Positions 1 to 11,699 of a stretch of 64,000 nt of DNA are shown here, in pieces (the stretch's first letter is position 1; each line of letters opens with the position of its first letter). This DNA comes from Macrothele yani. Taxonomy: Eukaryota; Arthropoda; Arachnida; Araneae; Macrothelidae. Under the pieces are notes generated by a model. It was not told the DNA's origin, did no database searches, and saw nothing but the letters and a program-made list of their open reading frames with translations. The stretch is from the NCBI GenBank assembly GCA_039090855.1, contig CM077016.1, positions 54,237,936 to 54,301,935 on the forward strand, in the 5' to 3' direction. The position numbers and the translations under genes were made by a program.

Positions 1-720
1 CAGCTTGTAATATTATTCACGAAAAACAAACAGGTCATTCAACGAAACAGTTGCAACGTGTTTATATTACCTTTTCACGAGACAGCTGCTTTCGCGCGTA
101 CGACTTCGTTAGTGCTCCTAATGCTACAACTAATGTAGAATGAATCTTCTTGTTTTTTTCTCCTTTTTTAATATTCCCTGTAAGAATAAAACAAAGAATA
201 AGAGAACTAACGCTTATATGAAATGCATGTTCAGCACTTTTGAGTATAATACAAAACTAGAAAAAATATGCAAACTATTTGTAAATAAGAATAGCATTCA
301 CTGAAATATTCTTGCATAGTAAATAACCATTCTTGATACCAGGAACGTCGCTATGTCAGGGTGGGCGAGTGTTATTTTTACTAGGGCAAGTTTGATAGCA
401 ACTTAATTTGCGAAACACTGAAAGAAAGAATTCGTAATGTTTTTTACTACAGGCTGCAAAGTTATTCGTGCACTCCCCTCCCGTCTCGTGGATACATACT
501 CATTAATTTTGGAACCGTCTTTAAAGCCTTTCTATTTTCTGAAATATAAAAGAATCCACCGTTTGGAGTTATTTTTTGCTAATATTCCGTCCCCATTTTT
601 AATAAAATTTGTAAAACCTAAAGAGTTACATTGCCGTATAATGAACATGACACACTGCCATCAGCATCACGCCCGGATTAAAAGAAACTTTCATGCCTAG
701 GAGAAGGGTCTTAAAGAAGT
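1..720. other. No recognisable feature
   Basis: AT-rich sequence. A plus-strand ORF at 437-700 has no recognisable domain. A short stretch near 350-370 (GTCGCTATGTCAGGGTGGGC) faintly resembles the end of the repeat at 2.5 kb. I see nothing else. Confidence 0.4.
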
Positions 721-1190
721 TTTTTTTTTCGTAGGTTAGGATTGAAGGGAAATAAGGAGACGCAAATAATACATTCTATTCCTTAACTCCTTTCCTTCAA
801 GACAGCAGCCTTGTCTTGCACTCATCTCTTCCAAAGTAGTCGTCAGCTACGACCTATTCCCTCATTGCCCTAAGGTAGGCTTAAGAGCTCTGGAATAGCT
901 TTATACTCCACATTGCCTGTTGAAATCTCCTACTTAGTAGCACAAACAAACAGCAGGGCAATTACTGATTACCTCTAACAACAGCAAAGCTATTACTAAT
1001 GACCTCATTGAATTCCAGATCACTCTCTTTATTCGTCCCTGATAACTTGCAAAAAAAAAAAAGTTTAGATTGAGGATTTGAAAGAGTGGAGGACAACTGA
1101 ATTTTTTCTTTGCCCTGTGGATGCTAGTTATTTGGATAACCTTTCTACGGAGAGGAAAAAGCATTTCCTAGGGGGAAATATGTAGGTCTA

Positions 1191-2380
1191 CACTGAAAAG
1201 CAATTGAATTAGAGACACTTGGCGTTATGCAAATGTGGCGCTGTGGGCGGCCCTGTAAACGGAAACGACCTGACGTATGCAGCCATCCGACAATAAAAGG
1301 AGTGATGCGACGGGAATCAGTAAGAGTCGGACGCAGTATGGGTAAGACAAAGGATCTAAGCGCATTTGGTCGTGGGAAAATTGTCGGGGTCCGACGAATG
1401 GGTCACTCTTTCTCGGAAGCCGTGCACGCATTACTGGGATTTTCACCAGCCACTGTGTCACGGGTGCACCGTGAGTACATCGAATCCGATAAAACCATCC
1501 CTGCAAGCGCCAACTGCCGTGGACAACAGTGTGTGAATGAGCGCGGTCATCGTCGGCTAGCTCGCATTGTAACAGCGGATAGACGGGCCACAGTGCAAGA
1601 AATCACTCGGCAATTTAACGTTGGTGCACAAAAACGTGTAAGTAGCCACACCATCCCGAACCATCTTCTCGCTATGGGGTACAGAAGCCATCGTCCCACG
1701 AGGGTACCGCTGCTGACCGCACACCACAGGGTGCAAAGATTAGCATGGGGGCGGGAACAACGCCACTGGACCCTAGACATGTGGAAAAATGTTGCCTGGA
1801 CTGATGAGTCGAGATTCACACGTTGGTACATGCGGATGTCAGGATACGAGTACGGCGCAAACCACATGAAGCGATGGATCCTTCTTGCCGGCAGGGTACT
1901 CTTCAAGCTGGTGGGGGTGGCATTCTCGTCTGGGGACTGTTTACGTGGACTGAAATGGGACCCTGGTACGTGCGACATCGTCCCTCACAGGTCAACGTTT
2001 GCGGGATATCTTGGACGACCATTTTCTCCCGTTTGTGAGTCTTCAACATCCTACTTGGGACCTCATCCTGCAACAAGACAATGCAGCTCCCGAATTGTAT
2101 CCGAATGGTTGGATGAACACTCCACCGACTTGACCTTGCTTCCTTGGCAATCTGGGTCACCTGACCTCAATCCCATCGAGCACATCTGGGATGCCATCGA
2201 GAGAGATGTTAAAGGCTCTGACCCCCCCCCCCTCCATCAAATCTTCGTGAACTGTGGGAGCTTGTTCAGGGGTCATGGATCCGTATAGTCCATGCCGAGA
2301 CGAATCGCCGCCGTCATCAGGGCGAAAGGTGGTGCTACACGTTACTAGACAGATATCTCTAATTCAATTGCTCTTCAGTG
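1191..2380 (+). mobile_element. Tc1 element, family T1, full length but decayed
   Basis: Terminal inverted repeats start CACTGAARAGCAATTGAAT and the element is flanked by TA on both sides. It carries a DD34E transposase pseudogene, nested in a hAT-like repeat. A shorter relative lies at 51681-52590. Confidence 0.9.
1339..2340 (+). pseudogene. Tc1 transposase pseudogene (T1)
   Basis: The frame starts MGKTKDLSAFGRGKIVG with the paired helix-turn-helix DNA-binding region. It continues to WTDESRF, which carries the first catalytic aspartate, then shifts frame near 1815. Later parts appear in other frames: a GGGGILVWG loop, a DNAA segment for the second aspartate near 2080, and NPIEHIWDAIERD with the catalytic glutamate near 2175. 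A run of C at 2221-2230 marks another likely frameshift. The normal length is about 340 residues. The gene is dead as read, with at least three frame breaks. Confidence 0.85.
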
Positions 2381-2559
2381 TATACGACGAAAACACGGGT
2401 CATTATTTCTTGGCAAAGTCCAGATTATATTTTAAAGTTATAAAAAATAAAAAATATGGCACATCTTAAAATGGGTGGGCAAGATAATTTTCAGTGTTGT
2501 CTCGCACTCCCTTGGCGACGTCCCTGCTTGATAAACTACTGATCTCGAAGTTTCTTCAT

Positions 2560-2757
2560 TTGGGGGGCGACCATCGTGAGCAACTCGATGGGCTGTAAGC
2601 TGTCGCCCGTCCCTAATTTAGGGCCACTGACTCCTGGGAAGGGAGAGAACCAGTGCCGTAAGATAAACACAACGTCCATGCCTCACGTAATTCGAACCCG
2701 GACTCTTCTCTGACGAATGGTCATAAGCCAGCGATTAGGCCACTGCGCACCGTGCCG
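2560..2757 (-). mobile_element. SINE-A copy (decayed)
   Basis: tRNA-derived SINE, minus strand. The B box appears as AATTCGAACCC on the plus strand, with the body motif CCCTAATTTAGGG. About 198 bp and diverged. Confidence 0.75.
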
Positions 2758-3339
2758 GCTTCAGGGCCGGATTAAGGCTGCATTCTTCCTATTTTCATGA
2801 TCTCATCCACACTAAGTCGTCATTTTTCGGTAATTTCTGTTGCTCAAACTCATCCTCAGCTATATCCAGGTGTAGAATTTTGAAAAAAGAAAAGAATCAC
2901 TGGTTCTGAGGAGCAGTGTGTACCAGAAGTTGGTGGTCAGCACCCATTTTCTCTGGTCCACAAATGACATAAATATTAATGCGTTTGATATGGCCCCTGT
3001 ATTAATTTTTATTGCCGTTCTTCAAAACATTGGGAACACTGAAGCATAAACTGTAATTTGACATTAACTAAAGTTTATGATATCACTCTGATTATAGTTT
3101 GTGTGCAAGCCAACTAATGAACGTGTAAGTTACATTTGAATTTAGGATTTTGATAGGTGTTAGGTTTAGTAACAACGTTTTTTTTTTTTGTTTTTTCACC
3201 CGATTGATTCATAGTGACACCACCAGAGGTGGGTCAGATTGTACAATATAATATCTGGGGTGTCTAGTAATACATATACTCATTAAGTTTGAAACAATTT
3301 CAGTTTGTTTCGCCAATCTGTTCTGATTTTTTCCCTATA
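2758..3339. other. Unclassified, with hAT-like terminus at 2762
   Basis: CAGGGCCGGATTAAGGCTG at about 2762 resembles a hAT transposon end, and a similar start appears at about 63946. The rest is AT-rich with no recognised content. Confidence 0.35.
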
Positions 3340-3341
3340 TA

Positions 3342-4742
3342 CACTGCTGGACACCCAAAATGCAACACAAAGAAGGACACGAGATAGCAAACCCAGATTT
3401 ACTGGACACATAACAACAGATACAAAGATGAAACGATTGAGCTTACAGGCCCGTGCGACTTGCGGAACACGCAGGCATCAATAGTTCGTGTAGCCCCCAT
3501 GGCTGGCAATAACGGCCGCTACACGCCGCGGCATCGAACGAAAGAGGCTTTGGATGTGTGCTTGGGGTATGTCGGTCCAGGCTGCTTTCACACGTTGCCA
3601 CAGTTCATCAGGCTTAGCCACGGGTGGTGCTTGCCGGGCCACTCGGTTGCCGATCAGCGACCAGACGTGTTCGATGGGCGACATATCGGGAGAACAGGTG
3701 CGCCACGGCAGCAGTGACACCTGGTGGACCATGAAGAATTGTTGCACGATGCGTTTCACGTGCGGGCGCGCATTGTCCTGTTGAAACGTGGCCGCTGTTA
3801 GGTCCTGCAGGTAAGGGAGGACAACAGGCTCCAAAACGTCGGAGATGGTGCGGTGGCTGTTGAGTGTACCGGCGATGCGTACCAGAGGGGTGCGGGTGTC
3901 ATATCCAATTGCGCCCCAAACCATAACGCCAGGCGACAGACCGGTATGGCGATGCATAATGCATGCGTCATACAGTCTCTCGCCGCGGTGCCGCCACACG
4001 CGGATCCGACCATCGTGGTGTTGCAGGCAGAAGCGGGATTCGTCGGAGAACACAATGTCGTGCCATTCCGTAGTCCAGGTGCGGCGTTCAACTGCCCACT
4101 GCCGCCGCACTCGCCGGTGGTGGAACTTCAATGGTAATCGGAGCAATTTGCGCCGTGCGACAAGTCCCCGCTCCAGAAGACGACGTCAAACGGTACGTCC
4201 TGACACAGGTTGTTGCGCAACACACCCGAATTCCTGCGCTAACGTTCGTGACGTGGCGGTGCGAGCCGTCAATGCCCGCCGCACAACATACCGGTCCTCT
4301 CGTTCGGTGGTGTGCCGCGGCTGTGGCAATCGCTCACGTCCGTCCCTCCTGCACCCACCGAATCCATACTCGCCTCACTGTGGCTGGATGTCGTCCCACA
4401 CGGGCGCCGATGTCTTGAAACGATAAACCGCTGTCGCGATAAGCCACTATTCGTCCTGTGTCGAACTCTGAAACGTGCTGGAATGACTGCCGTATTCTGC
4501 GACGTGGCATAAGGAAGCTTCCCACGCACAGGTCCGGCATCACAACACACTTCCACTACTTACACCCCGCCTTCTGTGCACCCTTCTTATAGTGCTTCTC
4601 GGTGGCGTGACGGGTGCACATGATTTGCATATGCCCTGCAATTCTAATTGTTTGCATGTCCTCTCGCGGGCGACGCATGCTGCGAATTTCAGGCCAATCG
4701 GATGCTTCCTTCTTGGTGTTGCATTTTGGGTGGCCAGCAGTG
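3342..4742 (-). mobile_element. Tc1 element, family T2
   Basis: Terminal repeats start CACTGCTGGACACCCAAAA, with a matching inverse at the right end (TTGGGTGGCCAGCAGTG). TA flanks both sides. Length 1401 bp. A second copy lies at 47645-49043 in the same orientation. Confidence 0.9.
3478..4543 (-). pseudogene. Tc1 transposase, family T2, nearly complete
   Basis: The N-terminal frame begins near 4543 with the DNA-binding domain (SEFDTGRIVAYRDSGLSFQD, then VGRHPATVRRVW). A frame change near 4330 leads into further N-terminal sequence, and the catalytic part from 4146 to 3478 is one open frame of 222 codons. That part has FSDESRF (first D), FQQDNARPH (second D) and SPIEHVW (E), with 34 residues between the last two, and ends GGYTNY. 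All three catalytic residues are present, but N-terminal frame breaks make it non-functional as read. Confidence 0.88.
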
Positions 4743-4916
4743 TATCTGAACCCGTCCACTTTCTTCCGATCTGCAAGGAACGGAATGTTAATCATCATCG
4801 CAGCCAAAATAATTTTACGCGCAATATGAAACTATGAGTTTATCTCTGCCGACACTGTAAAACATAAGTGATGTGAATTCATCGAAAATTCCTGAAAATA
4901 ACGGGGGGGTGTTTTG

Positions 4917-5128
4917 ATTTTTATTGGAGGTTTAACGATCACCGTGAGCAAGTCAATGGGTTATAAGCAGTCTCCGGTTCCTAATTTATGGCCACTGGTT
5001 CCAGGGAAGGGAGAGAGCAAGCGCCGTAAGGCAAACACAACATCCATGCCTCACGGGATTCGAACCCGGACCCCTTTCGGACGAATGATCAGAAGCCATC
5101 GCTTAAACCACTGCGCCAACGGGACGGC
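4917..5128 (-). mobile_element. SINE-A copy
   Basis: Minus-strand tRNA-derived SINE. The B box reads GGATTCGAACCCGG on the plus strand and the A-box region CACTGCGCCA. The tail CCTCCAATAAAAA is at the left end. Confidence 0.85.
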
Positions 5129-5930
5129 GAAAATAACGTTCAGAAAAATTGCCGGTAGGTGTCCGTGTTTTAACAAAATTTCCGTTTTTAAAATTTCCCA
5201 TTTCTTCTTACTTCCGTATTTTGACAGATTTTGTGTAGTCAGTAATTTTGTTTATTTCAGAAAAGTCCGCTTCGGGGTTTTCCGTATTCATACAGAAATT
5301 TTACAAAATCTTCAATTTTTACATGTTTAGATCATTTCTGTTGGGAAGCTATCGAAACCAGCGTTGTTCGGCCTAGTCTTCATCTGAAAACGCGGCAGCT
5401 ATCCGTTGAGAAAAATGCACTGTCACGTATCAGATTTAACTCTTAATCACGCATTGGCGATTTTTTTTTTTTTTTTACTGTTAATGGGGGTGAATTAGTA
5501 ACTTTATTTTCCGTTGGAGCTTATTACTTTTCTGAATAAATTCGTAAGAATTTAAATTTTTCTGTGGTACTTGTTTTATTACAAATTACGTTTTTTTTTT
5601 CATCGTGACTTTTCGAAGCAACAGAATGCTTTGGAACTTGAGATCGTTTTAAACTGACAGTGACCTTAACCGTCCGGGAGACCAGTACGTATATATACGC
5701 ACGTAGTTTTCTGTGCCCAAAGCGACGACGCCGCAATAATACGTTCATCGGAAACCTGTTCAAAAGCGGCGATAATGCATATATGCGCATCTTAACGACG
5801 ACGAATACTACAGAAAGACAGGTCAGTTTTAGGGGAGTCTCCTGTTACTCATGTGACAAAATTTCGCATTGCCTCTTCGAAAACTGCTGCCACCTGGAGG
5901 GTTAAGAAACAGTTGTGACGTACCTGCACC
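5129..5930. other. No recognisable feature
   Basis: AT-rich stretch with poly-T tracts. ORFs on both strands at 5524-5905 have no recognisable domain and overlap each other. Confidence 0.35.
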
Positions 5931-6480
5931 TCAGGACGCACATGAGATAAAGGCAGATAGCAGCGAGAGCACATGTTCCCGTATCTAAGTTGGGAGAGCG
6001 ACTTACTCTGGAGTGAGTGGACCCGTATTCGATGCCCGGCGCAGACAAACTTGTACGTTATACTGGCACCCGAACTTCCAGGATGACCCGGCTGTTAAGT
6101 TTCTCGCAATGATGTGATGTTCTTTCCACACGGCGAGAGAGGAAAAATGAGAATCCCTTCTTCAGTGCTTCAAAAAAATAAATCATTGTGATGTTACATT
6201 CCACACACCAAATTGTCTGGGATTTCTCAAATGCACGTTCTTCATGGGATGACTGCCTGCAGCGACCCATGGTCCCAGTTGACCCGCGGGTTATGCCCCC
6301 GGCCCTCTTTTTTCGGGGGCGGTTTACGTGCCTGCACAGCATGACGCACGTGAGATAATGACAGATAGCAGCGAGATCACATGTCCACGTAACTCAGTTG
6401 GGAGAGCGACTTACTCCGGAGTGAAGGAGGGGCCCGAATTCAATGCCCGGCGCGGACAAACTTGCACGTTATAGATCAGA
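5930..6480 (+). repeat. Two direct copies of a tRNA-headed repeat (SINE-B type)
   Basis: Segments 5930-6060 and 6335-6480 are direct repeats. Both hold a tRNA-like core (AGTTGGGAGAGCGACTTACT, then CGATGCCCGGCGC). The spacer has a TTCCACAC motif and GAGAATCCCTTCTTC, also found near 26.0 kb. Related heads occur at 25.85, 26.74, 39.65, 40.18 and 47.45 kb. Confidence 0.6.
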
Positions 6481-6775
6481 TTAGATCATATGTAGAGGAT
6501 TTTAAAAAGGGAGTGTCTGGGCCCAGGTCTTAAACAACCCTTTAGCTAGGAGATTTGGGCTAGAGTGCCCGATAGGAAAGTGACACGGAAGCGAGGTAGA
6601 AAGGGGGAGGAAGACGCCCTTATTTATTACCGGGGGGTCTAGTACCCGGAGTCCGACGGCTTAACGTGCCCATCAGACGCACGGCGGTATTTAGTGGTTC
6701 GAACCTGCCCAGGATCGAACCTGAGGTTATCTCCATGGCAGTCACGAACGCTGACCACTAGGCCACCCGCGACTC
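6475..6775 (-). mobile_element. tRNA-derived SINE, family C
   Basis: On the minus strand the head has an A box (GTGGCCTAGTGGTCAGCG) and a B box (GGTTCGATCCTGGG). A body of about 200 bp follows. The closest copy is at 56870-57735, where a solo LTR interrupts it. Confidence 0.75.
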
Positions 6776-6809
6776 TTGCAAGTTATACAGTGCAATGTAC
6801 TGTTTTATA

Positions 6810-8215
6810 CGCTCACGGACAATGAAATTTCCGCACCTAGAAGAAAACATGCTACAATTGCGAAACTTTGCAGATGGCTAGAGTGCGTGCTGGTATGCAA
6901 ATGATCCACCTTTGATGCGAGTGCGCATTGCCGCACACCCTGTGGGGCGCTGCAAGCACGAACCGGCAGCCTTATAAACTGGCGTGCGGTCGATGCCTCA
7001 TGAAAGTGAAAAGAACCGGCCGGCGCGAGCAAGAATACAGAGTGACAAAAATGCAGGGTAGACGCCAGTGACGTCGATTTACGCAACTTATGGACTTTGA
7101 GAGAGGTCTGATCATCGGGCTGAAAACTACAGGGTGGTCGGCGCGCCGTATAGCCCTTCACGTGCGTCGTTCTGGCCATACCATCCGACTGTGTTGGGAG
7201 CAGTGGACGCGTGACCGCACTGCCACACGGCGGGCGGCTCCAGACGTACCAGGAGGACCACCGGTAGAGAGGCTCGACGGATCGTGCGCCAGGCACGAAC
7301 GGGTCCCACGAAGACCCGGTCCACTATTCGGGCAAATGTAGCGGCTCCTGTGTGCCCACGAACAATTTCCCGACTCCTCGCGGAAGCGAATATGCGATCG
7401 CAGCGCTACTTACGTGTGCTGCCATTAACACCGGAAAATCGCCGGCTCCGTGTGCAGTGGTTCCGGGCCAGAGCGACGTAGAACGCCACAGACTGACGGC
7501 GTGTGGTGTTTAGCGATGAGTGCAGCTTCATTTTGGGGACAGATGATCATCGTGTCCGTCTGTGGAGGTCCCCGGGTCAACGGCAGAATCCCAACCTCGC
7601 TATCGAACACAACACCTTCCCCACTATATGCATTATGGTCTGGGGAGTCATTGCCTACGATTGCCGATCAGCTGTAGTAGTGGTACGTGGATCATTGACG
7701 GCCCAGCGGTATTTGCATGAGATCCTACGGCCCCATGTGCTCCTATTCCTGGCCGGGATTCCAGGTGCGCTATACCAGCAGGATAATGCCGCCCGCACAC
7801 GGCTCGGGTTGCCCAGCATTGCCTACGTCATGTCCAGACACTTCCATTGCCTGCCCGCTCCCCGGACATGTCCCCTATCGAACATGTGTGGGACCAGTTG
7901 AAACGCCGGCTGCCGCCGTGCCGTACCATCCAGGATTTGGAGCACACCGTCCAACACGTGTGGGCCAGTTGCTGCAGGAGTACATTAGGCGTCTGTTCGC
8001 CTCCATGACGGACCGTATTGCAGCATGTATCGCCGCAAGACGATGCGACGCGCTATTGAAGATGACCGGACTGCGTGCCACAGATCCCTCTGTAATTGTC
8101 CTGCAGCTCTGTTTTTGTCATCATGTGTAACATTCATCTGTATAATTACATCCATAAAATTTCAGTTCAATCCGATGCTTCCTTCTTCGTGCGCAAATTT
8201 CATTGTCCGTGAGTG
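6810..8215 (+). mobile_element. Tc1 element, family T3, decayed
   Basis: The left end reads CGCTCACGGACAATGAAATT and the right end is its inverse (AATTTCATTGTCCGTGAGTG), with TA on both sides. Length 1406 bp. A related element in opposite orientation is at 27009-28404. Confidence 0.88.
7090..8060 (+). pseudogene. Tc1 transposase pseudogene (T3)
   Basis: It begins MDFERGLIIGLKTTGWSARR in the DNA-binding domain, then shifts frame more than once. RTISRLLAEANMRSQRYLRV lies near 7350. The catalytic region has VFSDECSFILGTDDHRVRLW, where the usual ESRF is changed to ECSF, then YQQDNAARTR with the second aspartate. Near 7870, MSPIEHVWDQLKRR with the catalytic glutamate is in another frame. At least three frame breaks are present. 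Confidence 0.82.
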
Positions 8216-8294
8216 TAGTATTATTTAACAAAACTTCTAAATACAAAATTTACTCTTGATAGCTGTAATAGCTTTTGTCTGAAGTACTCTACAG

Positions 8295-8830
8295 ACTGAT
8301 CAGGGACGTCGCCAAGGAGATGCGAGAGTAGGCTGGAGCCCACCCTGAAATTTTTCTCGCCCACCCAGTTCAAGATATTCCATTTTTCAATACATTTAAC
8401 TTTAAATTACAATCTGGACTCCGCCAAGTAATAATGAGTCCCTTGTTTTTCGTCGTTTAGCCGTTCGTATTTTCCCCTTAGAAAGTACGTTGTCTCCTCA
8501 ATAGAAAGGTTATCAAAGTAGCACCCGCAGGGCCAGGAAAATTTAATTGTTCTTCACTGCTTCAGATTCTTACCTTTAAACCTTTTAATGTGTTAGTATG
8601 GCCAGGGGCGAACAAGGAGAGTGGATAAGAATTCACTGAGGGAGCTCGTTACTAATTGCTCTGCTGTTTGTTTGTGCTACTAAGTAGGGGATTCCAACAC
8701 GAAAAAGTTATGTCTAAAGCTATACCAGCGCTCTTAACCCTGTCCCTGGGCAGTGAGGGAGCAGAGGAGATGATGGCAAGACAAGACTGCTGACTTGAAG
8801 GAAGAGAGTTAAGGAGGAGAAAGAGGTGAG
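8295..8830 (-). repeat. hAT-like nonautonomous repeat, copy 2
   Basis: Inverse copy of 781-2535 without the Tc1, so it serves as the empty-site reference. The left edge is CAGGGACGTCGCCAAGG. About 70-80 percent similar by eye. No coding capacity. Confidence 0.6.
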
Positions 8831-8980
8831 AGAATATAATTCAAGCTTCAAACGGCTTGTTGTCACGTCCATGAAGGTGCTGCCTGAGGATAGTACGGTC
8901 ATATCGAAAGATTATTGCTAAGACACAGGGAAATCGTACTGTACGACATGCGCATGGCGATATGCTGGTTGGACCACCTG

Positions 8981-9154
8981 CTAATCCTTTGCATCTTCCG
9001 GTGCCTTGGTACAAGCCTTGAAACGAACTGATCTACACTCTTCATAAGATCTTTTATATTCCAACTTATTCTGCACACCTGATTCTACAGGGATCCCTGG
9101 CGTTAGTATCACAAATATAAGAATGAACAACTGACAGTCAACAACTCGTGACAT
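8981..9154 (-). CDS. Possible small secreted peptide ORF, unrecognised
   Basis: A 57-codon frame starts MSRVVDCQLFILIFVILTPG, resembling a signal peptide with a hydrophobic core and a possible cut after PVES. A charged tail with two cysteines (YEECRSVRFKACTKAPED) follows and ends in TAG. A start 16 codons earlier is in frame. The DNA around it (8.85-9.65 kb) matches no repeat I can see here. It could be a chance ORF, a first exon, or unannotated repeat. No homology is claimed. Confidence 0.2.
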   Translation of the reverse strand: MSRVVDCQLFILIFVILTPGIPVESGVQNKLEYKRSYEECRSVRFKACTKAPEDAKD

Positions 9155-9659
9155 CGTAGAGTTTCGTAACATCAGCAAATGGTGTAACGGCAAGTGCAAC
9201 ATTACAGTCCAGATAAGCTTATGATGGACTTTGAATGACGTTTCATCGCTGAAGCTTGACTGATAAGTACTTTCATAACGAAGGTCGTGAAACTCAGAAG
9301 GAGGTCATGGGACATCGTCTCTCAGATGCATTTCACCTGGCAAGTAACAGCGAGAATTTGCGAGGTACCTTTGATATATCCAGACGCCAACACAAAATCG
9401 TGCGTAGGGTTGACAACGAAGTTCCCTCCGGGAAGGAACAAGAGACGTAAAAGGTGTAAAAACAACAACCGCTCTATGCAAGTAAGTCGTCCAAAAACGG
9501 TCAACTCCGTTGTGGAACAGAATGAAGATACTAGTACCTTACAGAAACTACACTGGCACAGCTGTGAGATAAAGCGTCGAAATCATAATTCACCAGCACC
9601 CGTGAAACGAAAGCCTGCCACTGGACCTGTCAGGTGCCTGCCAAAATCTGAACAAACAC
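9155..9659. other. No recognisable feature
   Basis: Moderate GC, with a plus-strand ORF 9287-9700 that runs into the next SINE. No domain recognised. Confidence 0.35.
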
Positions 9660-9862
9660 TACCATCCTGGTGGCGCATTGGTCTAAGCACTGGCTTATGA
9701 CCATTCTTCGGTAATGGGTCTGGGTTCGAATATACGTGAAGCATGGATGTTGTGTTTGTCTTATGAAATTGGCTCTCTCCCTTCCCTGGAATCAGTTACC
9801 CTAAATTAGGGACGTGCGACTGCTTATATAGCCCATTGAGTTGCTCATGGTGGGGGTTAAAC
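9660..9862 (+). mobile_element. SINE-A copy (decayed)
   Basis: A box region TGGTGGCGCATTGGTCTAAG, B box GGTTCGAAT, then the CCCTAAATTAGGGACG body. The tail is replaced by CCACAATAAAAC. Confidence 0.75.
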
Positions 9863-9873
9863 CCACAATAAAA

Positions 9874-11175
9874 CAATTTAGTAAAATCATGCAATGCATT
9901 GATTATAATACGCTTTCCAAAATACCAGAAATCATTACTCAAGTTATGAGGATAATGGCTGTGGAATAAATCTCGCTTCTGTGCCCTGACCTTTGATCCC
10001 ATTTCGATTGTATTTAACAGAAGGCTCCGTATACCTCGGAAATAACATAAAGTTTTGTCGCAATGGAAGCATTTTTACGTAAGTTATGATGCATAAGGGC
10101 TATCGAATAGATTCCGCTCCTATGTCCTAACCTTTGACCCCATTTCCAATACAATTCGTCCCCAGGCAGGCCCCTACAACATACTAACATTTCATCCAAA
10201 TCAAAGAATTTTTACGTAAGTTATATCGCATAATGGCGATGGAAGTGATTCCGCTCCTATGTCCTGACCTTTGACCCCATTTCGCCCATTTTCAATAGGG
10301 TTTGTCCCCAAGTGGTCCCCTATCACATACTAAAATTTAATCGAAATCGAACCTTTTTTACGTTAGTTATGACGCATAAGAGCAGTGGAATGGATCCCGT
10401 TCCTATGTCCTAACCTTTGACCCCATTTTGTTCACTTTCAATAGGGTTCCTTCCTAGATGATCCTCTTCCACATACTAAAACTTCATCGAAATCGAACCA
10501 TTTTTACATGAGTTATCGTGTGGACGGACATACGCACACAACGCGTGACGTAATGAGGCAGATGGGAATCGCAACCATCTGCTCGCAAGAGTGTGACGTC
10601 ATAAAACTTTAATAGGATCCACATACAATGCGTGACGTAATGAGACAGATGGCGTGACCTCGCGCCAACATCTCAAGCGCGAGATTGTGACGTCATAAGA
10701 TCGTCCCCAGGTGCTCCCCTACCACATAATAAAATTTCATCGAAATCGAACCATTTTTACGCACGTTCAGACGCATAAAGGCAATGGAATGCATTCCGCT
10801 CCTATGTTCTGACATTTGACCCCACTTCACCCATTTTCAATAGGGTTCATTCCCAGGTGGTCCCCTGCAATATACTAAAATTTCATCGATATCGAACCAT
10901 ATTTACGCAAGTTATGACGCATAAGGACAGTGGAATGGATCCCGCTCCTATGCCGTGACCTTTGACCCCACCACCCATTTTCAATTTACGCAAGTTATGA
11001 CGCATAAGGGCAATGGAATGGATCCCGCTCCTATGCCGTGACTTTTGACCCCATATCATCCATTTTCAATAGAGTTCGTCCCCAGGTGGTCCCCTACCAC
11101 ATACTAAAATTTCATCGAAATCGAACCATTTTTACGCGAGTTTTACGCTTCTTCAACCTACGGTTGTAAAGCGTA
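9874..11175 (+). repeat. CGCTT-hairpin repeat, long copy
   Basis: It starts near GTAAAATCATGCAATGCATT. The body is a head-to-tail series of monomers of about 140 bp (TTATGACGCATAAGGGC, then TGACCTTTGACCCC, then TTTCATCGAAATCGAACC). An inner block carries two CGTGACGTAATGAG modules. The end has TTCTTCAACCTACGGTTG followed by AAAGCGTA, which can fold as a hairpin (CAACC/GGTTG within CGCTT/AAGCG). Noncoding. Other copies: 15.2-16.3, 22.5-23.6 and 24.3-25.0 kb. Confidence 0.75.
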
Positions 11176-11699
11176 GAAAACAACAACGAAGAAACAAGCA
11201 ATCCCCCCCCCCCGCATTACATGATGTCTCAATAACAGACTTTCTCGTGAACGGAATAACAGCACCCGTTCTAACAACTGACTGTTAGAACGTACGATCA
11301 TTTTTTATCGTTTCAGCCTTGTCTGTTACTGTTATAAGCTCTGAAAAATGTGCCTAGCCGAGTGCGAAATCTTGTAGAATATTAAGTTTTTGTGTTTACG
11401 TCATTAGAGGGAATTTTTAGACTCGTCTAAGTCTTGCGTTATGGCACGCTAAAACGCACGTTACTTTACAAGTTGTTAAATTTCCATTTTGCTACGTTTT
11501 TGAACCTCATATAAGCAAATCTTACAATGGAGAAAAAAAAATGAGGTTGTTGTTAGATTAAAGCAGAAATCGCGAAAAGGTTACAAACTCAGTTAAATGT
11601 TTTGTGAGACGAACTCAGGGTAAGCAAGAAAGATGACACCGAATTTTCGGGTGTAATGAGCACGTCTTTTGAATCCTTTCTGATATGCGAATTAAATTT

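Larger units (their letters stand above)
781..2535 (+). repeat. hAT-like nonautonomous repeat, copy 1 (split by Tc1)
   Basis: The segments 781-1190 and 2381-2535 are together homologous, in inverse orientation, to about 8295-8830. The right end reads GGCGACGTCCCTG, whose reverse complement CAGGGACGTCGCC resembles hAT termini of the CAGGGGCGTAGCC type. No coding capacity is visible. The Tc1 at 1191-2380 sits exactly in a TA of this repeat; the copy at 8.3 kb shows the empty site. Confidence 0.6.

Noticed and set aside
1225..1506. Long antisense ORFs over Tc1 elements (also 1547-1978, 3845-4426, 18238-18888, 27738-28187, 48239-48688)
   Set aside because: They are shadows of transposase genes on the other strand.
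5524..5905. Overlapping ORFs on both strands as a gene
   Set aside because: No recognisable domain, low complexity and no splice context.
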